Of a stretch of 64,000 nt of DNA, positions 1-7,276 are shown one piece after another. The notes under the pieces were generated by a model. That model ran no database searches. It was not told the DNA's origin and was given only the letters and a program-made list of their open reading frames with translations. The position numbers and the translations under genes are program-made. How positions within the stretch are numbered: position 1 is the first letter of the stretch; each line of letters opens with the position of its first letter. This DNA comes from Clostridium sp. AF27-2AA. GTDB lineage: Bacteria; Bacillota; Clostridia; Lachnospirales; Lachnospiraceae. The stretch is from the NCBI RefSeq assembly GCF_003478505.1, contig NZ_QUFI01000012.1, positions 1 to 64,000 of the forward strand, read 5' to 3'.

Positions 1-1
1 C

Positions 2-172
2 TTGGCGCGCTGCAAGCTTTTGGGTATCGGCGGCCGCAGGGCAAAGAAAGCCGGTTTGGATCTATGCCGTCAGGCGTTGGAATTGGCAAAGGAGAGCTGC
101 GAAAAAGAGGATTACGGCTATGAAGCCGAAATGAATCTTTTGCGGCGTACCATTGCGGAAAACGAATCATAA
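2..172 (+). CDS. C-terminal end of an unidentified protein (5' partial)
   Basis: An open frame enters from the left edge and stops with TAA at 170-172, leaving 56 visible residues that end in RRTIAENES. The tail is charged, rich in Ala, Leu, Glu and Lys, probably helical, and carries three Cys. I recognise no motif and assign no function. A strong hairpin terminator follows about 50 bp downstream, so this looks like the last gene of a rightward transcript that ends where the mobile-element scar begins. Confidence 0.45.
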   Translation: MARCKLLGIGGRRAKKAGLDLCRQALELAKESCEKEDYGYEAEMNLLRRTIAENES

Positions 173-221
173 AGGACGAAAAAAGGGACGCTTCGGCGCA
201 ATGTCATTAAGTTAATCTAAA

Positions 222-288
222 AACCCAGCCGTTGAGGGGTGGAAAGATGCTTTCCTCTTCTTAACGGCTGGGGGCTTTTTGGGCTTTT
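222..288 (+). terminator. Rho-independent terminator after the partial gene
   Basis: CCCAGCCGTT (224-233) pairs with AACGGCTGGG (263-272). A nested GGAAAG/CTTTCC stem sits inside, and T-rich stretches follow at 276-288. It separates the partial gene from the transposase copy. Confidence 0.8.
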
Positions 289-334
289 GCATTTAATTAG
301 TGTCTGCTGATTAAGCCGCAAACACTTAATTTTA

Positions 335-363
335 CTGACTTTTGCCCCATTTTCTGGTATAAT
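335..363 (+). promoter_or_regulatory. Promoter candidate for the transposase remnant
   Basis: An extended -10 (TGG before TATAAT at 358-363) lies 17 bp after CTGACT (335-340). The transposase start is about 80 bp downstream. Confidence 0.5.
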
Positions 364-441
364 GATTGCAAGGATTTTGACGAAAACAAATCGTTTTTCT
401 TGCAGTTTTTTACAGATTTTGAGCATATAGGAGCTAAAACA

Positions 442-1233
442 ATGTACAAACCGATCGACAAGCTACAGCATTCCTTCCTTGATTTCAACCAGCCTTTGGG
501 TCTCCACATGAATCCAGATAACCGCTGGATCAAACTGGCTGACCGTATCCCATGGGATACGTTTGAAGCCAAATACGCTGAACTTTTCCCAAGTGATACC
601 GGTAATGTAGCCAAGCCTCTTCGCATGGCGTTAGGAGCTCTGATCATCCAGACCAAGTTCCAGTATTCTGACCGTGAACTCGTGGAGCAGATCGCTGAGA
701 ATCCGTATCTGCAATACTTTATCGGACTTCCCGGCTTTCGGGAAGAAGCTCCGTTTGATGCAAGTACACTGGTTCTTTTTCGTAAACGCATTTCCGCAGA
801 AATGCTGATGGAAGTAAACGAGTATCTTCTTGCGCATAAGGATGATGACAAAGATGACCATACTCCGCCATCCGGAGGAAAAACCAATGATGATGGTACT
901 GCAAAAGAAGATACACACAAAGGAACGCTGACCCTTGATGCAACCTGTGCGCCTGCAAACATACGTTATCCGCAGGATATCTCACTGTTGAATGAAGCAA
1001 GAGAAAAACTGGAGACCATGATTTACCGTTTTTGTAAATGCTATGGTCTTAAGCTGCCAAGAAGATACCGTAAATGTGCCAGAAAAGAGTATCTTGCATT
1101 TGCTAAGAGCAGGAAGCTCTGTTCCGGGAAGCAAATGAGGATACGTGCAGAAAGAAGAATCCGTATGAGAAAGAGCATGACCTGGCACGGGAAGAATTCA
1201 CAGAAAAGTACGGTATGTTCGGTGAGATGCTGA
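442..1233 (+). pseudogene. Truncated IS5/IS1182-like transposase (DUF772 type)
   Basis: Start ATG 442 has a GGAG site about 8 bp upstream. The N-terminal ~210 residues look like the DUF772-containing transposases of the IS5/IS1182 groups: an opening MYKPIDKLQHSF, then RMALGALIIQ, then DASTLVLFRKRI, then a charged Asp/Lys-rich spacer and TLTLDATCAP, which carries the first catalytic Asp. After about residue 220 (RKEYLAFAKSRK, near 1110) the reading becomes a basic, non-homologous tail that stops at 1233. The C-terminal half of the DDE domain is therefore missing. From 1107 onward a different frame is open and appears to be another gene's 3' end. The element is broken and presumably inactive. 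Confidence 0.75.
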
Positions 1234-1427
1234 AAACGGAAGAGGAAATTGCGAGGGAAAAACGGAAGCATACGCACCGTCTGTATACGATGAGCGATGT
1301 GCCGGAATATGTGGAGATCTCTGAAAAGTGGCTGGCGGCTGAGAATGAATTGCGTGAGTACCGGGACCGGTGCCTGAAGCAGGGAATGGAGCTTATGATG
1401 AAATATTTCCGGAACCTGTGGGATTGA
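1107..1427 (+). pseudogene. 3' fragment of an unknown gene fused behind the transposase remnant
   Basis: This frame opens immediately after a TAA at 1104-1106 and runs 106 codons to TGA at 1427. It gives a highly charged helical sequence (for example EKYGMFGEML, TMSDVPEYVEI, EKWLAAENELREY) ending in MMKYFRNLWD. An ATG at 1215 could start a 70-residue product, but coding character extends upstream of it without a start codon. It reads like the 3' end of a larger gene, possibly of a conjugative element, cut by the insertion. The family is not recognised. A terminator hairpin follows 20 bp later. Confidence 0.45.
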
Positions 1428-1644
1428 TAGGCATGGATGGGCAAAAACAAAGCGGCAGGGAGTCGAAGGATGATTCCCTGCCGCTTCTGTCGTTTGCCTT
1501 CTGCTTTTTCCGGTTGTATGCCCTGCCGTTTGGCATGGTCCGCGTTGCCGGGTTCAGGATGCCCCAGGTGGAGCGCTGTAAGGAATGGTATGCTTTTTGT
1601 GCTTTCTTACTCTGTTTGCTGATCGGGACAAATGATTTTTTCAT
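1393..1644 (-). CDS. Small basic protein of unknown function, mobile-element associated
   Basis: ATG at 1644 is preceded by an AAGGAGGAG site. The first ~58 residues are basic and look like a known type of small hypothetical found on clostridial conjugative elements: MKKSFVPISKQSKKAQKAYH, then TWGILNPATR, then AYNRKKQKAN. No enzymatic motif is seen. The last ~25 codons run through a terminator hairpin (1451-1485) and into the opposite-strand fragment. The ancestral protein probably stopped earlier, and the present C-terminus (to 1393) is likely read-through. The nearest minus-strand gene upstream is the DIP1984-like protein, 260 bp away. Confidence 0.5.
   Translation of the reverse strand: MKKSFVPISKQSKKAQKAYHSLQRSTWGILNPATRTMPNGRAYNRKKQKANDRSGRESSFDSLPLCFCPSMPINPTGSGNISS
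1446..1490 (-). terminator. Terminator, minus strand (possibly bidirectional)
   Basis: AGCGGCAGGGA (1451-1461) pairs with TCCCTGCCGCT (1475-1485). On the minus strand the stem is followed by TTTGTTTTTG, so it should stop transcripts of the small basic gene. It lies inside that gene's open frame. Confidence 0.75.
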
Positions 1645-1905
1645 GGTCTCCTCCTTTGTGATAGCTGTATGTAAGGAAAAGGCTACGGAACTTCCATTCC
1701 GCAGCCGGTGGTGCCTGAAACCGTACCCCGGCACCGGTGTGATCGCTCACGGGTTTTCTACAGGGGATGATTAAGCTCTATAATTTGTCTGATTATTTTA
1801 CCATGAACCGAAAGATACAACGGATAAAAAATAACAAAACAATCCATGCCACTGAACGTTAACAATCCCATTTGCATTTTTAAAGACCCTGTACGAAAAA
1901 ATCCT
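1645..1905. other. Structured intergenic stretch with two hairpins
   Basis: GGCTACGGA (1681-1689) can pair with TCCGCAGCC (1698-1706), and CCGGTGGTGCC (about 1705-1715) with GGCACCGG (1730-1737). They lie upstream of the small basic gene on the minus strand and could be a structured leader or a terminator for the gene before it. Positions 1745-1905 show nothing else I can name. Confidence 0.35.
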
Positions 1906-2418
1906 TTAGAGCTCCACTTCAAACAGGAACGTCTGATTGTACTGGTCAAGGGCAATCTGCATTTCCATGATCTTACCGGAGATACGTTCATAATCCCGTT
2001 TTACCAGCTCTGGGTCATAGTTGGTGTAGCGGTATTCAGGAACGGCATTTCTGGAGCTGAATGAGTGGGAAGATTCCCTCATTTTCGGCAGGCATTTCCG
2101 CATGGTGTCCAGAGTTGTTTTCCGGTAATTAAGCTGTGCCATTTTGACCAGGATGCTGTCCACGCTCATTTCCGTATCACCGACCGGGATCTTTGCGGTG
2201 GCGTTGGCCAGGTTCAGTGCGTGCCTGATGATGACGGTTTTCCGGTCAATTTCATTTAATGTATCGGAAACGGCGGAGTAGTCATACTCCGGGATGACTG
2301 GTTCCTCGCCGACGGCAGCAACGTAAGTGCGGGATGCCTCTTCCTTGTTTGTCCAGTAAGATTTTTCATCTGCCAGGCTTTTGAGCAGTTTATTGGCATA
2401 AGCCGAAGTCATTTTCAT
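1906..2418 (-). CDS. DIP1984-like protein of unknown function
   Basis: 170 residues, ATG at 2418 with an AGGAGG site about 10 bp upstream. Mostly helical and charged. Its organisation resembles the DIP1984 family (septicolysin-like/DUF6847 group, assigned from memory): an N-terminal helix, VSDTLNEIDRKT, RHALNLANATA and a C-terminal helix DYERISGKIMEMQ followed by ALDQYNQTFLFEVEL. No signal peptide, membrane segment or catalytic motif is visible. It follows the XRE gene by 18 bp on the same strand, so the two are probably co-transcribed. A regulator plus small-protein pair beside transposase debris suggests accessory cargo. The family assignment is tentative. Confidence 0.55.
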   Translation of the reverse strand: MKMTSAYANKLLKSLADEKSYWTNKEEASRTYVAAVGEEPVIPEYDYSAVSDTLNEIDRKTVIIRHALNLANATAKIPVGDTEMSVDSILVKMAQLNYRKTTLDTMRKCLPKMRESSHSFSSRNAVPEYRYTNYDPELVKRDYERISGKIMEMQIALDQYNQTFLFEVEL

Positions 2419-2436
2419 GATGTGTTCGCCTCCTCA

Positions 2437-2754
2437 TCAATTCCTTATGACACGATTATAAGACAGGAGAGGAAAGCTGTCATTGAACCACTGGTTTAAG
2501 CCGGCCCATAAACGAGGAATATCCCCGTCAATGACGAGGATATTTTCAATGCTGGTATGTAATAATCTGCTGAGAATGATAAAGTTGTCCAGGCTCGGCA
2601 GGGATTTTCCCGCAATCCACTTGTAGATTGCTTGCGGGTTTTCAAAGCCGAACGCACCCTGGATCTCTCGGATCGTATAGTTCTGCTCTGAAAGCAGCTG
2701 CTTGATCCGCTTCCCGGTTTCCACGGGCTGGATTGACAAATACATCGGTTCCAT
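2437..2754 (-). CDS. XRE-family helix-turn-helix regulator
   Basis: 105 residues, ATG at 2754 after a GGAGGG site. The N-terminal half is a Cro/CI-type HTH: GKRIKQLLSEQNYTIREIQG, then FENPQAIYKWIAGKSLPSLD, then NFIILSRLLHTSIENIL. This order and spacing (helix 2, recognition helix, then a P-S-L-x-N helix) is standard for short XRE repressors. The C-terminal ~30 residues hold no known domain. Co-transcribed with the DIP1984-like gene, which it may regulate together with itself. Confidence 0.75.
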   Translation of the reverse strand: MEPMYLSIQPVETGKRIKQLLSEQNYTIREIQGAFGFENPQAIYKWIAGKSLPSLDNFIILSRLLHTSIENILVIDGDIPRLWAGLNQWFNDSFPLLSYNRVIRN

Positions 2755-2927
2755 TTACATCCCTCCATGATTCTGTACCATCCCGAAACACTGTTTTTAT
2801 TCTATCACGGATGATGCGGAATGAACAGCGGAATTTATCCGGGCGATGGCTTATTTGGAAAAATGTCCGTACCGTCTGTCATCGCAATTGCAGTAAGGTC
2901 CTTCACAATGACCGTCATGAGTAAAAG

Positions 2928-2960
2928 AATGAGCACAGACGGAATTGCTGTGCTCATTGA
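2928..2960 (-). terminator. glmS terminator
   Basis: ATGAGCACAG (2930-2939) pairs with CTGTGCTCAT (2948-2957), and the minus strand continues TCTTTT. It lies about 20 bp beyond the glmS stop. The rest of 2768-2927 shows no gene I would support. Confidence 0.7.
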
Positions 2961-2977
2961 GTGATTTAAAATTTGAT

Positions 2978-4804
2978 TTATTCTACCGTTACCGATTTCG
3001 CCAGATTTCTCGGCTGGTCTACATCCAGATTCTTTCCGAGAGAAGCATAATAGGCAATCAGCTGCAGCACGACAGCGATCGGGAATACAGTGAAGCGGTC
3101 GTCTACATCCGGAATGCGGATTCGGATATCAGCCAGATTGTCATCCACTACAGAGCCTTCTTTTGTCAGCAGAATTACAAAGGCTCCGCGGGCTTTGACC
3201 TCACGGATGTTGGAAATGGTCTTGGAGAACACATGTTCCTGAGTTGCAATGGCAATGACCGGTACCTGATCAGAAATCAGGGCAATGGTGCCGTGCTTTA
3301 ATTCCCCGGCAGCATAAGCCTCCGCATGAATGTAGGAAATCTCTTTCAGTTTCAGGGCACCTTCTAAGGAAAAGGCATAGTCCAGGCCACGGCCGATAAA
3401 GAACGCATCCGGACTCTGAATGATATGAGAAACTACACCCTTGATCATCTGTTCCTGCGCGATCATGGTCTCCATTGCCGGGATCACATCTAGCAGGTCG
3501 GAGAGGAATTCCATAGCCTGTTTTTCTGTAAACTTGCCGCGAACCAGTGCCATGCGGCAGCTGATCATATAAAGGGCAGCGAGCTGTACGGAGTAAGCCT
3601 TGGTGCTGGCTACCGCGATTTCCGGACCCGCATGGGTGTAAAGCACATAATCACTTTCTCTTGCGATCGTAGAGCCTTTTACATTCACAATGGCCAGAGT
3701 TTTAGAGCCGTACTCATGAGCCAGACGTAGCGCAGCCAATGTATCAATGGTCTCACCAGACTGGGAGATGATCAGCACCAGGGTATGCTCGTCAATCAAC
3801 GGCTGCTCATAGCGGAACTCAGAAGCAATGGTCACAGTAACCGGAATCCGCAGGATCGGCTCCATAAGCGCCCGAGCTACCATACCGGTATGCATGGCAG
3901 TACCACAGGCCACAATGTGGATCTGATTGCAGTCTTTGAAGATCTCATCCGGGATTTTATCATCGGAGAAATCCGGAAGTCCCTTGCTGATACGCGGGAG
4001 GATGGTATTTTTCATAGCCTCCGGCTGCTCGTGGATCTCCTTCATCATAAAATGCGGATAACCGTTCTTCATAGCCGCGTCCATATTCCAGTTGACGGTC
4101 ATAATTTCCGGGTATACCTTGGAGAAGTTCTCATCCATGTTGTATACATGCACCTTGTAAGGAGTCAGGCGCACGATCTTGTCTTCCGGTACAACAAAAT
4201 ACTGATTGCTGTAGGGAATCAGCGCAGTTAAATCAGAAGCGATGATGGCACCTGCATGGGTGTAGGAGGCCACCAGCGGACTCACTCTGCGGATCGCATA
4301 TACAGAGCCCGGCTGGTCATCGAAGAGGATGCAGAAGCCGTAAGAACCCACTATCAGCTCCTGAAGCTTCTGAATGGCCTTTAACGGGTCTCCGTCATAC
4401 AGGGCATCCAGGACTCTTGCAGCCACCTCACTGTCGGTCTGGGAGATGAGGCTGCCCTCCAGATGAAACTGCTCGGTCAGCTCATGATAGTTCTCAATGA
4501 TGCCGTTGTGGATCAGGGTAACTTTTCCGGCACGATGCGGATGAGCATTGGTATCGGTAACGCCGCCGTGGGTGGCCCAGCGGGTATGGCCAATGCCGCT
4601 GTGGGCAGTTCCGTGAACGTTTGCCTCGCAGTATTCTCTTAAGTTTTTTACTTTTCCGACCTTTTTCGCGATACAGATACTGGTGTCCTCCATACACAGA
4701 CCGATGCCGGCACTGTCATAGCCACGGTACTCCAGACCGCTGAGGCCGTCTAAGAGGATCTTGCTTGCGTCTAAAGGTCCTGAATATCCAATAATTCCAC
4801 ACAT
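2978..4804 (-). CDS. glmS: Glutamine-fructose-6-phosphate aminotransferase (isomerizing)
   Basis: Makes glucosamine-6-phosphate from fructose-6-phosphate and glutamine, the entry step to UDP-GlcNAc and peptidoglycan; cytoplasmic. At 608 residues it matches the family. ATG 4804 is chosen because it places the catalytic Cys directly after Met (MCGIIGYSG), as the N-terminal-nucleophile glutaminase requires, with an AAAGGAA site upstream. The same frame stays open 20 codons further up, but that would bury the Cys. Visible motifs: glutaminase HTRWATHGG, then two SIS domains with ACGTAMHTG and ISQSGETIDTLAAL, and the C-terminal DQPRNLAKSVTVE. Transcription starts from a consensus promoter and runs through a glmS ribozyme, so expression should be repressed by glucosamine-6-phosphate. 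It appears monocistronic. Confidence 0.97.
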   Translation of the reverse strand: MCGIIGYSGPLDASKILLDGLSGLEYRGYDSAGIGLCMEDTSICIAKKVGKVKNLREYCEANVHGTAHSGIGHTRWATHGGVTDTNAHPHRAGKVTLIHNGIIENYHELTEQFHLEGSLISQTDSEVAARVLDALYDGDPLKAIQKLQELIVGSYGFCILFDDQPGSVYAIRRVSPLVASYTHAGAIIASDLTALIPYSNQYFVVPEDKIVRLTPYKVHVYNMDENFSKVYPEIMTVNWNMDAAMKNGYPHFMMKEIHEQPEAMKNTILPRISKGLPDFSDDKIPDEIFKDCNQIHIVACGTAMHTGMVARALMEPILRIPVTVTIASEFRYEQPLIDEHTLVLIISQSGETIDTLAALRLAHEYGSKTLAIVNVKGSTIARESDYVLYTHAGPEIAVASTKAYSVQLAALYMISCRMALVRGKFTEKQAMEFLSDLLDVIPAMETMIAQEQMIKGVVSHIIQSPDAFFIGRGLDYAFSLEGALKLKEISYIHAEAYAAGELKHGTIALISDQVPVIAIATQEHVFSKTISNIREVKARGAFVILLTKEGSVVDDNLADIRIRIPDVDDRFTVFPIAVVLQLIAYYASLGKNLDVDQPRNLAKSVTVE

Positions 4805-4910
4805 ATTATAAAAATTCCTTTCTGTCTTTCCTGTTGTCATGGTTCCTGTGATACGCTTCTTCATTTATACCGGCCGCATGATGTTCCGCCAAAAATGCGT
4901 ACAAAAAGAA

Positions 4911-5082
4911 GACCCTCCGGTTATCCTGCGTTTGTTTTGCGGTTGCCCGCATATTTCACAGAATATACACGCCCGGAGAAGCATGGGAGAGTACCCGCCG
5001 AATTTTCGATGATCTCTCCACCTCGTTAACCTGAAAAACCAGCTTTTCAGCTTTCACGTACAGTTCTCAGGTGCATGGCGCT
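4911..5082 (-). ncRNA. glmS ribozyme (glucosamine-6-phosphate-activated)
   Basis: Read on the minus strand, the leader has the glmS ribozyme hallmarks. The cleavage-site segment is A|GCGCC at 5082-5077. The core then contains TTAACGAGGTGGAGAG, ATCATCGAAAATTCGGCGGG and TACTCTCCC, and a 3' stem closes CTCCGG with CCGGAG near 4915. Self-cleavage is expected between 5082 and 5081. The element ends about 105 nt before the glmS start. Assignment is by recognition of the conserved core, not a covariance search. Confidence 0.92.
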
Positions 5083-5133
5083 ATAGCTTTGCTATTGTAC
5101 ATTTCGTTCCTCCTGAAAAACGAAATCGCGTTA

Positions 5134-5162
5134 ATTATAGACCAGAATCGTTTTTTCGTCAA
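5134..5162 (-). promoter_or_regulatory. Promoter of the glmS ribozyme-glmS transcript
   Basis: On the minus strand TTGACG (5162-5157), a 17-bp spacer and TATAAT (5139-5134): close to consensus sigma-A. Transcription would begin about 45 nt before the ribozyme cleavage site. Confidence 0.8.
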
Positions 5163-5280
5163 TGAAATGCAGTTTCTTCATGAAATATTAAAGTTTCCGC
5201 TCTGTATTTCCCAAAACTTCTGTGTTAAAATACAAAGTTGTATTGCTACATCAAAACCAAAGAAGAACGAGACAACGAGT

Positions 5281-7236
5281 ATGAAACCACATTTCAATTC
5301 TGAACAGATCATGAAGCTTATCGCAGATTCCATGGTCCGTTACAAAAATAAATGGGCAGCTGCAGGAATGGTTCTGGTTCTTGGAGCCGGAAGCATTGGT
5401 GTTTCTTTTCTGTATCACCCTGCTGTAAAGGCAGCTGTTCCGGATGAGAAAATTGAAACAGAGGAGACCATGGCAGCTTCAACCGCGGCAGCCTCAACAG
5501 AAGCGGAAACACAGAGTGCCTGGATTCCCACCCTGGAAGAGCTGAACCTGGTCCACTATTTTCCAGAGGGCGGAGATGAAACGGATATCACAAAGAGTCT
5601 GGCTGGTCACGTGTTTCATGAACTGATGACCAGGGATGCCAACTGGTCCAGTGCGCTTTACAGCTATTCCGATGTAACGCCAGCAGATATGGCGGCAAAG
5701 CTTGGCATTTCCAGGGAACGCATTCTTGGAAAGTATAATCCGGAAGACAAAAGCCATCAGAAGGAAAATCCCTCCACATGGACGATTGGAAGTTTTCGCA
5801 ACGTGCGGATTCAGGCGGTAGATGGGGACGGTCATGCTGTCTCCCCATATTCCAATGTACCGCAGATCATGTCGATGGCGAATGTCTATACCTATTATCA
5901 TAATCCGCAGGACAGTGATGCGTTCCTTTCTTACGCAAAAGCATTGTGGGAAGCATCTCATTCCTATACCATGTCAATCAGTGACGTCTATTACTGTTCT
6001 GGCTGCATCGGAAAGAACGCGGAGGAACTGGAACAGAAGGCTCTGCTGGAAGAAGCAGAGGCAGAAAAAGAGAATCCGAACATGGAACGTCCTTATGAGG
6101 AGATATCATCCGAAGAGAACGGTCAAACAGGAGAATCCGCTTCTGACAGCCAGGCGCAGGACAGCGTGATCACAGCCGGGCTGACCACAGCAGAAAAGAA
6201 AGCAAAAGAGGCAAGCCGTGCGGAAAGTATTGCTGCCGAAACCGAGCTTGCTGAGACTGTACCGGAATCTACCAGCGGCGTGATCACGGCTCCATCGAAA
6301 CAGAAAGCAGCTTCGCCGTCCAATGCAGAACAGACTGAATCTGTCCTTTCCTCTGTTGATAAGAGTTGGACAGATTCAGAAGCTTCCAAACCGGAAACCT
6401 CTGAATCCGAAGGTTCTGCCGAAACTGCTTCGAAACAGGAAGAGAGCAGTGCGGCAGAAATTTCTGCGGTGGAGGAATCTTCTGCGGTGGAGGAATCAAA
6501 AAGCAGCGGGTTAAGCTGTCCGGGCCATGTAGACCTGACAGTCACCATGAAGATTGGAGGCCTGACAGAGGGTGCCGGTTTGTTTGCTCTTGACGCAGCC
6601 GGAAATGATGAAAGTAAATATACAGAAGGAGGCTGGCAGGGCTGGACGGAAGAAAACCGTGCGGCAGCCATTGCCCTGGCTTCCGAAGACTGGTATCAGA
6701 AATATGGGCTCAGCGTGTCTTCCATTTCAACCGGAACTCCGCTGACGGCAGAAGAAATTGCGGAATATCTGGATGGTCTTCCATCCGATATCTCAGAAAC
6801 CAGAAAGGAACTTTTACGTTTTGCCCTAAATTCTGTCGGCAAAGTACCTTATTACTGGGGTGGCAAACCGGCTGCCCAAAATTATGAAGGGAACCATTTC
6901 GGTACTCTGGTATCGCCGGATGAGGACGGACGCACCTTAAAGGGTCTGGACTGCTCTGGCTGGATCAGCTGGGTGTACTGGTCTGTTACAGGCAATCATC
7001 TTCCTTATGAAGGAACCAGCGGTCTGGCGGCTCTCGGCAGGCGCATCAGCCGGGAAAATCTGCAGCCTGGAGATATTTTAATCCGTACCGGTGCAGATGC
7101 CCATGTGGTCATGTTCCTGGGCTGGACAGACGATGGACGGATCCGGTGTGTCCATGAGACCAGTGGTTCTATCAATAATGTTACAGTCGGAACACGTAAT
7201 GCCGGATGGCCTTATTACCGCCGTCTGATCGATTAA
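5281..7236 (+). CDS. Secreted NlpC/P60-family peptidoglycan hydrolase
   Basis: Predicted wall endopeptidase, 651 residues. ATG 5281 is preferred over an in-frame ATG at 5071 because the latter would lie in the divergent glmS leader. Residues ~20-43 form a hydrophobic signal or anchor helix (GMVLVLGAGSIGVSFL). A folded middle region of unknown type follows, with YYCSGCIGKNAEELEQKA. Residues ~290-415 are a long Ser/Glu/Ala-rich linker. The C-terminal ~140 residues are NlpC/P60: catalytic Cys in LDCSGWISW (~558), His in ADAHVVMFLG (~607) and a polar third residue in CVHETSG (~624). The linker contains TSGVITAP, echoed in the next gene. A weak extended -10 (TGTTAAAAT, 5223-5231) precedes it. The LCP gene follows 40 bp later. 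Confidence 0.85.
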   Translation: MKPHFNSEQIMKLIADSMVRYKNKWAAAGMVLVLGAGSIGVSFLYHPAVKAAVPDEKIETEETMAASTAAASTEAETQSAWIPTLEELNLVHYFPEGGDETDITKSLAGHVFHELMTRDANWSSALYSYSDVTPADMAAKLGISRERILGKYNPEDKSHQKENPSTWTIGSFRNVRIQAVDGDGHAVSPYSNVPQIMSMANVYTYYHNPQDSDAFLSYAKALWEASHSYTMSISDVYYCSGCIGKNAEELEQKALLEEAEAEKENPNMERPYEEISSEENGQTGESASDSQAQDSVITAGLTTAEKKAKEASRAESIAAETELAETVPESTSGVITAPSKQKAASPSNAEQTESVLSSVDKSWTDSEASKPETSESEGSAETASKQEESSAAEISAVEESSAVEESKSSGLSCPGHVDLTVTMKIGGLTEGAGLFALDAAGNDESKYTEGGWQGWTEENRAAAIALASEDWYQKYGLSVSSISTGTPLTAEEIAEYLDGLPSDISETRKELLRFALNSVGKVPYYWGGKPAAQNYEGNHFGTLVSPDEDGRTLKGLDCSGWISWVYWSVTGNHLPYEGTSGLAALGRRISRENLQPGDILIRTGADAHVVMFLGWTDDGRIRCVHETSGSINNVTVGTRNAGWPYYRRLID

Positions 7237-7276
7237 ATATTACCGGCCGGAAATTCCGGTCAGAGAGGAGTATGGT

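Noticed and set aside
4805..4864. GlmS start 20 codons upstream
   Set aside because: The catalytic N-terminal Cys must follow the initiator Met; 4804 satisfies this and has a ribosome site.
5071..5280. Upstream extension of the NlpC/P60 frame to an ATG at 5071
   Set aside because: It would overlap the glmS ribozyme 5' end and lies on the non-transcribed side of its promoter; the signal helix fits the start at 5281.
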